From Mycolicibacterium pyrenivorans (GTDB lineage: Bacteria > Actinomycetota > Actinomycetes > Mycobacteriales > Mycobacteriaceae), in NCBI RefSeq assembly GCF_025821625.1, contig NZ_JACKSH010000234.1:1-41084 (forward strand): 41,084 nucleotides of DNA. The letters are read 5' to 3'. The notes under the pieces are model-generated. The model was not told the DNA's origin and searched no databases. It worked only from the letters and a program-made list of their open reading frames with translations. Below are positions 7,266 through 15,029 of the stretch, in pieces; positions within the stretch are counted from its first letter, which is position 1; every line of letters begins with the position of its first letter. The position numbers were made by a program, and so were the translations under genes.

Positions 7266-7463
7266 TCAGCTCGATTCGCAGCCGATGCCGTCGTTATCGC
7301 TGTCCAGCCACTCCCCGCAGTACGGCGAGCTGGAAGGGATGTTCTGGTATCCAGCCTTCTTTGCTTGAGTGCAATTCTCGAAGGGGACCTGTGCCGATGC
7401 AACAGGCGCACCTAATCCGCCAGCGATAGCCAGCGACGCCGCAACCAACATTGTTCGAACCAC
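7266..7463 (-). CDS. Small secreted Excalibur calcium-binding-motif protein
   Basis: This 65-residue protein starts at GTG 7463 (ATG 7451 is an alternative). A signal peptide, TMLVAASLAIAGGLGAPVASA, is followed by an Excalibur domain: FENCTQAKKAGYQNIPSSSP, then GEWLDSDNDGIGCESS. The DxDxDGxxCE loop is an EF-hand-like calcium site and the two cysteines can pair. Excalibur domains occur on extracellular proteins of actinobacteria, often with nucleases. This one is the bare domain. It appears to be the first gene of the exported-protein run. Confidence 0.85.
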   Translation of the reverse strand: MVRTMLVAASLAIAGGLGAPVASAQVPFENCTQAKKAGYQNIPSSSPYCGEWLDSDNDGIGCESS

Positions 7464-7647
7464 GCGAGCCCCCTGAACATGCTGCTAAAGGCAGCGTAGC
7501 CCTGACGGAGGTCCTCATTGCTCGGTTTGCCCAGATTGACCGCTGGGCGAACGGTCTTTGAACCTGCGGCGGGTTCTCCGGTTTCAAACCCGGACTTGGC
7601 CGAAACTCCTCGAAGTCGGCGAGGCGTTCTACCCCGGCTAGACGAGG

Positions 7648-8148
7648 TCACGCCTCGCCGTTGTCGTACTTCGCCGCCTCGATCGTCCAGGCCCGGAGTG
7701 TCTCGCGCCCCGTGGGAGTGGCGAGCTCGGGAAGCACGGATGCATAGATGTCAGCGAGAGCGCCTATGAGCCTGCCGCCACCTGGCCGCATGTCGGCGTT
7801 GACTTCGTGAAGGATCTCGGTGAAGCGTATGCGGTCCTGGTCCCTCATCGCGATGATCGCCGCTGTGGCGTGACGCACATAGGGGTCGTCGGATGTCACT
7901 GCGAGGTCGTCGATCAGCTCGCGGATCATCTGACGTGAGCGCTCGTCCCTGAGCTGATCGATCCAGATTCGATAGCTGCTGTCGACCGCGCGCAGAAGGG
8001 CCGTCATGCGGCGTCGGGAGATGGCCTCCTCCAGTATCGCGACAATGCCGTCGTAAAGATCCGTGCCTGTGGCCGAGGCACGGTGGGTAATCAGCGCTCC
8101 TGCCCGCCTAAAGTCGCCGGGCCCTGGCATATCTGCCTCGATCGTCAT
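7648..8148 (-). CDS. Hypothetical protein, helical
   Basis: This 166-residue protein from ATG 8148 has no membrane segment or signal. It appears almost wholly alpha-helical, with alternating charged stretches such as GTDLYDGIVAILEEAISRRR and RDERSRQMIRELIDDLAVTS. The family is not recognised. It lies 49 bp downstream of the shortened tape-measure-like gene on the same strand, so it may be phage-derived. The frame is complete and codon use is normal for the region, so it is probably a real gene. Confidence 0.6.
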   Translation of the reverse strand: MTIEADMPGPGDFRRAGALITHRASATGTDLYDGIVAILEEAISRRRMTALLRAVDSSYRIWIDQLRDERSRQMIRELIDDLAVTSDDPYVRHATAAIIAMRDQDRIRFTEILHEVNADMRPGGGRLIGALADIYASVLPELATPTGRETLRAWTIEAAKYDNGEA

Positions 8149-8197
8149 CTGCCGAGTGTTTCAGAGTGCCCCGACAGACCCGCGGGGATTCGGATCG

Positions 8198-8880
8198 TCA
8201 CGGGTTGCCCGCCTTGGCCCACTGCTGCGCCATCATCGCGCTCTGCACGTCGCGGGTAGAGCCCTGCATGTCGCGGACCTGCGGGTTGTTGATGTTGACC
8301 TCGTACTTGTCGCCCTGCCGCTCGGCTTTCTCGCCGGCCCCCATGGCTTTCTGCTGCGCCTCGGCCTGCTGCGGAGTGAGCGGCGCGGCGGTTTCTTGCC
8401 CGCCTCGGCCATGTTTTCGTTCTGCTCGCCGCCCATCTCGCCGGCGGTGTTGGGCAGCGCGGGACGCACACCCGCCGCCGCGCCCGCGAGGCGGCCCAGC
8501 CACGAGGCCGACGGGTCGCCGAGCGCGGAACCGTTGAGCATGAACGTCTCACCGATGGCGGTCTCGTATCCCGCCATCGCCGACTGGAACCCGCCGACCA
8601 GAGGCAGCGCGGACGCCAACTCGCTGCCGAACGACGACCCGAACCCGCGCCCGGCGGTGCGCCCGTGGTCGCGGAACTTGTTCTCAATGTCGCCGCGGAT
8701 CTTGTCCATGGCGATGCCGGTGCGGTTGGCCTCGTCCTGCAGCGCCTTGCTGAACGCCTCGCCGGAAACCTTGCCCGCCTGCGTCATCTGACGGACGAGA
8801 CGGTCGGCGACGACCTGGGATGAGCGCTCGTTCAGCGCTGCTTCGACTTCGGCGGTTAGCTGTGCCACTTCAGCTCCCAA
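8198..8880 (-). pseudogene. Shortened phage tape-measure-like gene, frameshifted
   Basis: The start is TTG 8880 or GTG 8868. The first frame reads EVAQLTAEVEAALNERSSQV, KVSGEAFSKALQDEANRTG and GSSFGSELASALPLVGGFQS, which resembles the N-terminus of siphovirus tape-measure proteins in actinophages. Near 8395 the frame changes to QETAAPLTPQQAEAQQKAMG and ends DKYEVNINNPQVRDMQGSTR ... MMAQQWAKAGNP, which is like tape-measure C-termini. The long central hydrophobic region is absent: about 227 residues instead of the usual 800 or more. This suggests a prophage relic with an internal deletion, or a small protein borrowed from one. Confidence 0.5.
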
Positions 8881-8975
8881 AGTCTATGCGCTACAAGATG
8901 ATTCGGCCGCCGACGACCGGCGAAAGCCCTTGATCTGCAAACAATTTGGGAATTGTTGGGAATGCGCACCGTTCC

Positions 8976-9002
8976 TCGAGAAGCGGCGCCGGGACGCACT
9001 GC
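8976..9002 (+). repeat. 27-bp dispersed repeat, copy A
   Basis: This copy begins TCGAGAAGCGGCGCCGGGAC and ends GCACTGC. It matches copies at 9925-9951 and 11563-11589 with a few substitutions. It lies about 100 bp upstream of the tape-measure-like gene. A small perfect hairpin, TGTCCC-GTTT-GGGACA, follows at 9024-9039. Confidence 0.6.
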
Positions 9003-9141
9003 ACTGTTCTGTTGGTCCGCAGATGTCCCGTTTGGGACAGGTGTTCTCTATCCTCAGCCTGGGGCCCAGTCCCCTCGGGTGGCGCGCCGAGCACCGTTCC
9101 TGACCGCGGTCGTATAGAAGATGCAACGCATACCGCCGTCT

Positions 9142-9789
9142 TTACGGGCGCTTCTCGAATCTGGCCCTTAAGTCGGCGACCTGCTGTGCTCGCACACGTC
9201 GGGCCTGGTCAGTTGCTTCGGCCTCGCGTTTGGCATGCATGCCGGCGATTCGCTGCCTGAAACTTGAAGGCTGTGGCGCGATGCCCTCGTTCTGTGCGGC
9301 ATCTGCCTGTTTCCAAGTCCTACGGTCGGTGCGAATGGCCCACTTCTTTCTCAGTTCTTTCATTGCGGCACGTTCCTCGGCCACCGCGGCGCGTTCCTCA
9401 GCCCGCTGCGCGGCCTTCGCCGCGGCCAAACTGGCTTCATACCTTTCGCGGTGATCCGCGGACTGGTCAGGGTTGTCGGCCATCCATTCAAGTTCCTGAC
9501 CCGCGATTAGGCGTACGCCGTTAGCTTGAGCGAGCGCACTAGCAGCCCGCGTGAACGTGCTATTGGTCACCACCCACGCCTCAGAACAGCCGTACATAGA
9601 TCTGCCGGCGACAACTTCTTGAACCGCGCCGGGACCAACAGCTACCGAATAAAACTTGACCTGGACGGCTATCTCGCCGTTCAGCACCAGGTCGACACCG
9701 TAATCGCCGGAGGCTCTTGTCACCGCCGCATGGTGTCCGTTCTCGTGGAGCACCTGGCCGACATAGTACTCGAACTCGGCGCCCGTCAT
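9142..9789 (-). CDS. Mrr-like restriction endonuclease
   Basis: Starting at ATG 9789, the 215-residue protein opens with an Mrr_cat/PD-(D/E)xK domain: MTGAEFEYYVGQVLHENGHH, then SGDYGVDLVL (Asp33) and IAVQVKFYS (Gln43-x-Lys45), the D...QxK catalytic pattern of Mrr nucleases. AWVVTNSTFTRAA and the GVRLIAGQEL end of the fold follow. The last 90 residues are a long basic and acidic helix (AKAAQRAEERAAVAEERAAM) that is probably a coiled coil. Mrr enzymes cleave modified or foreign DNA in the cytoplasm. No methylase is next to it, consistent with a type IV enzyme. A dispersed repeat copy lies about 135 bp upstream. Confidence 0.85.
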   Translation of the reverse strand: MTGAEFEYYVGQVLHENGHHAAVTRASGDYGVDLVLNGEIAVQVKFYSVAVGPGAVQEVVAGRSMYGCSEAWVVTNSTFTRAASALAQANGVRLIAGQELEWMADNPDQSADHRERYEASLAAAKAAQRAEERAAVAEERAAMKELRKKWAIRTDRRTWKQADAAQNEGIAPQPSSFRQRIAGMHAKREAEATDQARRVRAQQVADLRARFEKRP

Positions 9790-9924
9790 TGGTGCATTTA
9801 ACCATCTGCGGCAAACTCGCAAACTATGTTGAGGCTGTCTACACGTTCGCGCGAAGCACGCGCTTGGTGCCCTTTGGGCGAGTGGTGAGAGTCCCGATCT
9901 GCTCCCCCTGTTTTGCCCCGGCCG

Positions 9925-9951
9925 TCGAGAAGCGGTGCCGGGGCACACTGC
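9925..9951 (+). repeat. 27-bp dispersed repeat, copy B
   Basis: This copy begins TCGAGAAGCGGTGCCGGGGC and ends ACACTGC. In it the element sits in a perfect 8-bp stem: GCCCCGGC at 9915-9922 pairs with GCCGGGGC at 9937-9944, leaving a 14-base loop. It lies between the Mrr start and a decayed lipoprotein gene. Copy C differs from it at two positions and copy A at four. Confidence 0.65.
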
Positions 9952-10012
9952 TGTCCGATTCCTCCCCCTCTTGTCGGATCCCGCCACTAGTGTCCCGGCA
10001 CATGGGGGACCA

Positions 10013-10340
10013 CTGCGGCGTTGGCCGGCCATCGCACGCATCGTGTCCGCGCTTCTACTCTCCAACTGTTCGAGCCAGCCTGACACTGATGAGATCGCGG
10101 CGTGGGTGAAGGACGATCTGCAGTCCTACCTGCAACGTGACTCAAAGCGTTCCGAGTACTGGCTGCAGGTAATGGAACTGTCCCTCGTTCATGCCTCAGG
10201 CAACGAGTACAAGGGGTTCGCAACCGCCCGCACTCGGCGCCACGCGAAGCACAAAGTGGGGTTTTGACGTATGACGGCGACAACGGGATGTGGGAGGTCG
10301 ACCGCGGCGCGTTCCTGTTCCTTATGGACGAGCCGCGTCC
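10013..10340 (+). pseudogene. Decayed lipoprotein-like gene
   Basis: The frame reads LRRWPAIARIVSALLLSNCS, a lipoprotein-like signal with cysteine, then SSQPDTDEIAAWVKDDLQSY and ELSLVHASGNEYKGFATART. Just before 10265 it breaks at a G4T4 run. The other frame continues LTYDGDNGMWEVDRGAFLFL. Actinobacterial exported proteins with the phrases SGNEYKG and DGDxxMWxxxPGAFLF are common, and this is clearly one of them. No good start codon precedes the signal and the C-terminus is altered. A pseudogene is the best reading, and it fills most of the gap between Mrr and the DUF6602-like gene. Confidence 0.5.
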
Positions 10341-10509
10341 TCATCGTCGCCGTGAACATCACGGGGACCACGTCGAGCGGCTTTCTGCGGGTCGGTGTCT
10401 CACATTGATACAGATGACACTTTCGGCCCATCACCCAACCCCCGGGCGGCGGGCCAAACACATCCGAAGTTTGCCCCCTTCACTAGAGTGTCTGTAGCTG
10501 GGGGCCAGA

Positions 10510-11454
10510 TTGCGGGCGGGGAATTTGGGCAAGGAAAAGAAGAGCGCAGCGAGAGAGACCGTCAATGTACGAACCGGCCTACGGTTTGAGACGATCCTGG
10601 CGAATGCCGAACAGGCACTGAAACTCGAGCTCGACAGAGCACGACTCGAATCAGACCACAGCCTCACTATCGGTGAACAAGCCGAGGCAGCCGTCCGCGA
10701 CACTCTGCGCGGCGCACTCCCCGCGGGTTACGGCGTCGGACACGGCCACGTCTACGACGCCTATGGGGACAAATCCCGTCAGACCGACGTAGTCATCACC
10801 AACCTTGACCACCCGCTCTCATTCCCACACGAACGCGCCGGAACCTATCTGGTCGATGGCGTGTCGGCCGCCGGCGAAGTGAAGGCGACCCTGACACCGC
10901 ACAAGCTTGAAGACTGTCTGCAAAAAGGTGCCAAGTTCAAACAATTGCGAATGACACTCAACAAGGGCGACTTCGTCGGTACAGTCGGCCAACAGGTACA
11001 AATTATGGAAATGGGCCTTGTACCTGGGTATTTCGTAATTGCTTTCGCCAGCAAGATGAAGGTCGACTCCGTCAGCGAACGACTGCAAGAAGCTGGCCTT
11101 ATTCCGCCTCCAGAGGGAAAAACCGACGGGCCCAAGGACGATGGCAACGCTCCGCAGCCACCACTGGATGCGATATGCGTCCTCGGCCAAGGTGTGTACT
11201 TTTACATCCGACCGAACAACCCCATGGGTCTGCACTATGTCGAGCACCCCGACCAATCTGGGTGGATATTCCTACCCACCGACGCCCCGCTGGCGTGGAC
11301 GCTGACTTGGCTTCATGCAGCGATGCCTCGAGTATGGCGTGGCCGCTCGGTGTTCGCTCCTTACCTAATTCCGAACCGAAAGAACCTGCGCTACATGGCT
11401 AGCCGGGGGTACATCAACGTGACCGAGAAGCAGGACGAGCAAGGGGAGACGTAG
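10510..11454 (+). CDS. DUF6602-like putative nuclease-fold protein
   Basis: The start is uncertain (TTG 10510 or 10525, or a later GTG); up to 314 residues. The core TIGEQAEAAVRDTLRGALPA, then SRQTDVVITNLDHPLSFP and VDGVSAAGEVKATLTP shows a Glu, Asp93 and Glu123-Val-Lys125 series that fits a PD-(D/E)xK nuclease fold, as proposed for DUF6602-type proteins. The C-terminal half is unfamiliar and contains FLPTDAPLAWTLTWLHAAMP. It faces the MBL operon tail to tail and lies next to the Mrr gene, so a DNA-targeting defence role is plausible. No direct evidence of activity is in the sequence. Confidence 0.7.
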   Translation: MRAGNLGKEKKSAARETVNVRTGLRFETILANAEQALKLELDRARLESDHSLTIGEQAEAAVRDTLRGALPAGYGVGHGHVYDAYGDKSRQTDVVITNLDHPLSFPHERAGTYLVDGVSAAGEVKATLTPHKLEDCLQKGAKFKQLRMTLNKGDFVGTVGQQVQIMEMGLVPGYFVIAFASKMKVDSVSERLQEAGLIPPPEGKTDGPKDDGNAPQPPLDAICVLGQGVYFYIRPNNPMGLHYVEHPDQSGWIFLPTDAPLAWTLTWLHAAMPRVWRGRSVFAPYLIPNRKNLRYMASRGYINVTEKQDEQGET

Positions 11455-11562
11455 CACGGGGAATTGGTGCGAGTGAGTTCTGAGAATGCGCGCGTCAAGT
11501 TTTGGTTCGCTCCGCGCTTCCTGTGTGGCAGTTAGCCCCGATACAGCCCCCAGTTGCGTCCG

Positions 11563-11589
11563 TCGAGAAGCGGTGCCGGGGCGCACCGC
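11563..11589 (+). repeat. 27-bp dispersed repeat, copy C
   Basis: This copy begins TCGAGAAGCGGTGCCGGGGC and ends GCACCGC, nearly identical to copy B. It lies in the convergent gap between the DUF6602-like gene end and the MBL gene end. The 8-bp stem of copy B is not kept here, though AGCCCCG about 30 bases upstream could pair with CGGGGC. Confidence 0.65.
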
Positions 11590-11616
11590 TGCCTGGCAGA
11601 ACATCGTGCGCGAGTG

Positions 11617-12717
11617 TCATAGCTGCATTGCAGGAGGAAACACCGAGACTTCCCACGTTTCGTGGGCGGCGGCTGGCTTCCTTGCTCGCACCTGACCGCT
11701 GACTCCCTCGGCACGAACGTTGTCACCGAAACCTGCGAGCGATGCCCGAGTGCGACGCATAGCCTTGTCGGCCGCTGGCAGCTTCGGATTGGCGGACGAG
11801 TAAACCTCCGACGAGCGATCCTTTAATCGCTGGATGTCCCCGGGCTGAGGACGTGGCGTCACACCCGCGCGGAATGGCGCAAGGACCGACACCACCTGTT
11901 GAGCAAGCAACTGAGTCCAAACCTCTTCGTGATGCGCATTCGGCGCGCCGTGATGGGGAACCTTAAACAGGCTGGCTAGCGGGTCAGGTGCAAAGACATC
12001 GAGAACCCCCATCCAGCCTGACCCCTCCGGCCCCCGCAATAAATCCGCACCCAGAACGACATTGGTATCGCCAACTCGCACAAGAAGCGCAACAGCCAGA
12101 TCATTTGGGTCGGTGGCGCGCAGTCGTTTTCGTTGGCCTGCCCTGCTTAGGCCCGTCGCCAACTCCTTCCTGGCGCGGTCGATGGACTCACTCGACGGCG
12201 ACATCGCGACGACCGACGCCGCGGGTACCTCGCGTTCTTGCGCGCGCATAAAGAGCGTCAATTCCTGGACGGCGTGTTTGATCCGTTTTCCAGGAGGGCG
12301 CGTCTTTACAACCTCAAAGAGGAAACGGTATTCGTTCCGTATTCGTTTACGGACATACGTCGCTACGTCCTCATCTGCATTGACATCGTGCAAGAATTCC
12401 TCAGTCGTTAAGGCGGCTGAGCATATAAATACAGCGCTGCAACACGCTTCATACACCCGGCCCAAACCCGCGATATGGTCATCGTGCGCGTGTGTACCGA
12501 CGACCAACTTTACATCGGTCGCCACGTTGACGCCGATTGCAGCCAAGTACACAAGGACCGGGATAGTCTGCGATTTTTGGTCAACGCATGAATCGACGAT
12601 TATCCATTCACCGCCCCCAATATGAACAGCGATTGATTCCCCCTTGCCTGGCCCGAAAACCGACACTTCAATTTCATGGGGGCCGGGCGGCGTCTCACGA
12701 GCAACGCTAGTCGTCAA
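11617..12717 (-). CDS. ComEC-like metallo-beta-lactamase-fold hydrolase
   Basis: This protein has 366 residues from a TTG at 12717 that overlaps the previous gene by 11 bases. The zinc motif THAHDDH lies at about residues 75-81, after the ESIAVHIGGGEWIIVDSCVD strand. Farther on come VVLGADLL and FKVPHHGAPNAHHEEVW, the HHG box typical of ComEC/Rec2-type MBL domains. Such domains are phosphodiesterases or nucleases and appear in several defence loci. No TM helix is present, so it is cytosolic. It is the last gene of a compact three-gene operon with two conserved proteins of unknown role. GC looks lower than in the core region. Confidence 0.85.
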   Translation of the reverse strand: MTTSVARETPPGPHEIEVSVFGPGKGESIAVHIGGGEWIIVDSCVDQKSQTIPVLVYLAAIGVNVATDVKLVVGTHAHDDHIAGLGRVYEACCSAVFICSAALTTEEFLHDVNADEDVATYVRKRIRNEYRFLFEVVKTRPPGKRIKHAVQELTLFMRAQEREVPAASVVAMSPSSESIDRARKELATGLSRAGQRKRLRATDPNDLAVALLVRVGDTNVVLGADLLRGPEGSGWMGVLDVFAPDPLASLFKVPHHGAPNAHHEEVWTQLLAQQVVSVLAPFRAGVTPRPQPGDIQRLKDRSSEVYSSANPKLPAADKAMRRTRASLAGFGDNVRAEGVSGQVRARKPAAAHETWEVSVFPPAMQL

Positions 12718-13324
12718 TGTAGTTGGCTAGCTCAGCAAATTGCTCCCGCGCCCTGCGCTTCTGATCGGCGACCTCTTCTTCGGTCCATTTACCCAATCTC
12801 CGAAGGCGTATCGCGGAAGTCCGACTCGGCCCACCGGCAGCCCGAACAGTACGCACAGTGACGTAGACAACATCGCCTGGGTGGACGTCATCCCCCTCCG
12901 CGAGGGAGTCGACGCCAAAATCAGCGATAACGACTGGTCCGCCCTCCAATGGCACAAGTTCGGCGGAGAAGAACTCGTCGTCAACCTCAAGAACGCGCCC
13001 CTCCCACTTCTCCATGCCAGTTACGCGGACAGTGGGTACGGCGTGCAGGTAGTCGCCTTGCTCTTCGTTGCGATTAAATGCAGCACGTACTGCATCTGCT
13101 CGCTTGTAGTTCAAATCATGAAAAGCCTGCGCCTGGGCAGTTAGACGGTCGCCTTGCTGACTCGGTTCGTCATCGCCCGCCGGTAGCGTGTCATCCGGCA
13201 GATTTGGCGGGGTAGATCCGAACCTTTTGCGAAGCCAGTCACGACGGTATGCGTTCCAGCTTCCCACACTCTCGGACGAGTCGTAGCCCTCGGATACATT
13301 CGCGGTGCCCGTGGCAAGAGTCAC
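12707..13324 (-). CDS. Conserved unknown protein with C-terminal beta-barrel-like domain
   Basis: This 205-residue protein starts at GTG 13324, sharing one base with the previous stop (TAGTG). The N-terminal 90 residues look disordered. The C-terminal part reads KWEGRVLEVDDEFFSAELVP, then VHPGDVVYVTVRTV and SRTSAIRLRRLGKWTEEEV. I recall a similar pattern (WxGxVxxV...FxAxL, then IRFRRLPxWT) in unnamed bacterial proteins encoded beside relatives of the next-door gene; this is memory, not a search. A small OB- or SH3-like barrel is plausible. It links the MBL hydrolase and the 244-residue protein in one operon. Confidence 0.6.
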   Translation of the reverse strand: MTLATGTANVSEGYDSSESVGSWNAYRRDWLRKRFGSTPPNLPDDTLPAGDDEPSQQGDRLTAQAQAFHDLNYKRADAVRAAFNRNEEQGDYLHAVPTVRVTGMEKWEGRVLEVDDEFFSAELVPLEGGPVVIADFGVDSLAEGDDVHPGDVVYVTVRTVRAAGGPSRTSAIRLRRLGKWTEEEVADQKRRAREQFAELANYIDD

Positions 13325-14058
13325 TACTGAATCCTCGCTATCGCTTCGACTACCTCATTGGAGCGCTTGATACAGGATGCCCACACTGTCGACAGTATCT
13401 CCTGCGCGACTCTTATCTTGGCGGCAGATGGTTCGGACGGAGCGTTCGCGGACTCCATCGACCAAGCTTCGTCACGTGAAGTCGCCCGTTCCTCGATGAC
13501 TTGCAAGTTGAAATGATCACTGTGCGACACGTAAACGTGTCCGGGAATTCGCATAGATGGCTCGACTTGAACTTGAACCCGCCCGCCGTAGGAATCAGGA
13601 CGCTGACCCCAAAGCGTCACATTCCGAGTGAGTGGCAGATCGAGCAGAGGTTCCCAGAAGTCCTTCGGCAACAAGCGGTCGCCTATGGCGTGGTACTGTT
13701 CTTTGGAATTAGCCTGAAAGTGCAACGAGCGGTTGATTCCAACCGCCGCGACAGGCGTGTGAGGTAAGGCGCTTAGGATTCCTATAGCAGCGTCCCGGAC
13801 GCGCTCAAATTCTGCGCCCTCAGATGTATTGAGTTGCAGAGTATCTGGAACAACCTGACAGTTGAGCCAGCCGGTCGAGAATGAAGCAAATTCACTTGTG
13901 ATTACTTCGATTTCTGCAGATGCAAAATCATTAGGCCCGATCAAGTTCTGTTGAAGCATCCAGAGGGGCGAGAAAATCGCGGCGTTGAAATGTCCTCGCA
14001 CGACAACAGAAATCCCGTCGATCGCTATGACAGTGTTGGCAGCCACTACCGTCCCCAC
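13324..14058 (-). CDS. Conserved unknown protein with HTPV/GINR motifs
   Basis: This 244-residue protein has a GTG start at 14058 (another GTG at 14046). Characteristic phrases are VVRGHFNAAIFSPLWMLQQN, LPHTPVAAVGINRSLHF and VQVEPSMRIPGHVYVSHSDH, followed by a helical C-terminus. I recall this FNxAIFxPxW / HTPxxAxGINR pattern from a family of uncharacterised proteins found sporadically in bacteria. No catalytic motif is evident; the mixed beta-rich core could bind a ligand or a protein partner. It is the first gene of the three-gene operon with the barrel protein and the MBL hydrolase. Confidence 0.6.
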   Translation of the reverse strand: MGTVVAANTVIAIDGISVVVRGHFNAAIFSPLWMLQQNLIGPNDFASAEIEVITSEFASFSTGWLNCQVVPDTLQLNTSEGAEFERVRDAAIGILSALPHTPVAAVGINRSLHFQANSKEQYHAIGDRLLPKDFWEPLLDLPLTRNVTLWGQRPDSYGGRVQVQVEPSMRIPGHVYVSHSDHFNLQVIEERATSRDEAWSMESANAPSEPSAAKIRVAQEILSTVWASCIKRSNEVVEAIARIQ

Positions 14059-14189
14059 TTCACTGCATACACCTGACCAATCGTCAGCGCCTGTGTCGCC
14101 GACTCTACAAGCAGGCCCGTGCCACCGCGCGTACTAGCCCCTCCCCGTGAGTCGACCCTCGAAGTTCTCGACGCGTTCAGAAAGGAGGG

Positions 14190-14517
14190 TCATATGTCGT
14201 TCTCCTCGAGCCACAACTCGGCCACGTTGTCATCGTTGAAGGCGACCGTGTCGCCCGGGCTGACGATCGCCCGCGCAGGATAGATTCGCGACGGGGTACC
14301 GGCGCGCGGGCCGTGCATCAGAGGCGGTCCAGGGCGCGATGGCGATGTCTTGAGCGTCGTCCCCGGCACCGCGTACGACGGGACGTTGACCGTCTGCCCG
14401 GCCCGTAGGCCATCCAACATCCGCTGACACGGATACGGCGCGCCGGTGCGATGCGACTTCGACGCGTTCGCCTGCCACTGCTGCCTGCCAGTCATCTTCG
14501 GAGTAACGGGCAACCAT
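14190..14517 (-). pseudogene. Decayed small phage-like gene, paralogue 1
   Basis: From ATG 14517 the frame MVARYSEDDWQAAVAGERVE continues past a shift near 14455 as TGAPYPCQRMLDGLRAGQTV, NVPSYAVPGT and ends VAFNDDNVAELWLEENDI. The block YPCQRMLDGLRAGQTVNV matches YPYPKDR...EAMRAGQPVEV in the gene just upstream on this strand, so the two are relatives. Neither keeps a full frame. The family is unknown; both probably derive from phage or a conjugative element at the right end of the island. Confidence 0.35.
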
Positions 14518-14564
14518 CGCCTAGACACCAGTCGTGTTGACCTTGGGACGCGCAACATAGGCCA

Positions 14565-14846
14565 TCAGCGATGCCCTCCGCGACTCATTCGGCCATTCAC
14601 ATCGACCATCACCCGGCGCGGCACCGGATGCGCCACGGTCCCCGTCCGCCACCGATTCACCTCGTGGCCCTGGACCTCGACAGGCTGACCGGCACGCATC
14701 GCCTCAAACCCGGTCCTTCGGGTACGGGTACGCGGTGCCATCGTTGTGCGCCCAACGCGCCACCCGAGCATCCTCCCGCTCACGCAGCCACGACCCCGCG
14801 CGGTAATCCCATCGCCGACTTGGCGCGCGCGGCTAACTCTAGGCAC
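14565..14846 (-). pseudogene. Decayed small phage-like gene, paralogue 2
   Basis: One frame carries WDYRAGSWLREREDARVARW, then AHNDGTAYPYPKDR. After a shift near 14715 another frame carries FEAMRAGQPVEVQGHEVNRW and RTGTVAHPVPRRVMVDVNGR before a stop at 14565. The block is related to the neighbouring remnant at 14190-14517. Nothing identifies its job. Between this remnant and the ATPase gene at 15030 I see no further coding sequence, so the island probably ends in 14.85-15.0 kb. Confidence 0.35.
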
Positions 14847-15029
14847 CGCGCCACCTGGAGTTGACGCCTCACGTGACTTGAGCGACTGCCGCGACGGCTC
14901 CGGTCAGCGCCCGGCTTCGGCGTTCCGCAAGTAGTTTGCTCGTATTCGGTGCAGCTAGCCTGGCGGGTGCCGAGTTCCACAGTGCCCGGCCTAGTTCCGG
15001 CGACGGATCACATCCGGAGGAGAAGCGTT

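Noticed and set aside
7540..7610. tRNA-like look (GGTTTCAAACCCG) in the gap upstream of the Excalibur gene
   Set aside because: No acceptor stem, D-arm or anticodon arm can be formed around it; the T-loop consensus is also wrong.
8884..9126. Reverse frame rich in Arg, Ser and Cys upstream of the tape-measure-like gene
   Set aside because: No coding character and it overlaps repeat copy A; read as non-coding.
14194..14280. Forward 28-codon frame with a perfect AAAGGAGGG before its ATG
   Set aside because: It is antisense to the end of the phage-like remnant, the peptide has no special character, and the Shine-Dalgarno-like run may be chance. Kept only as a note.
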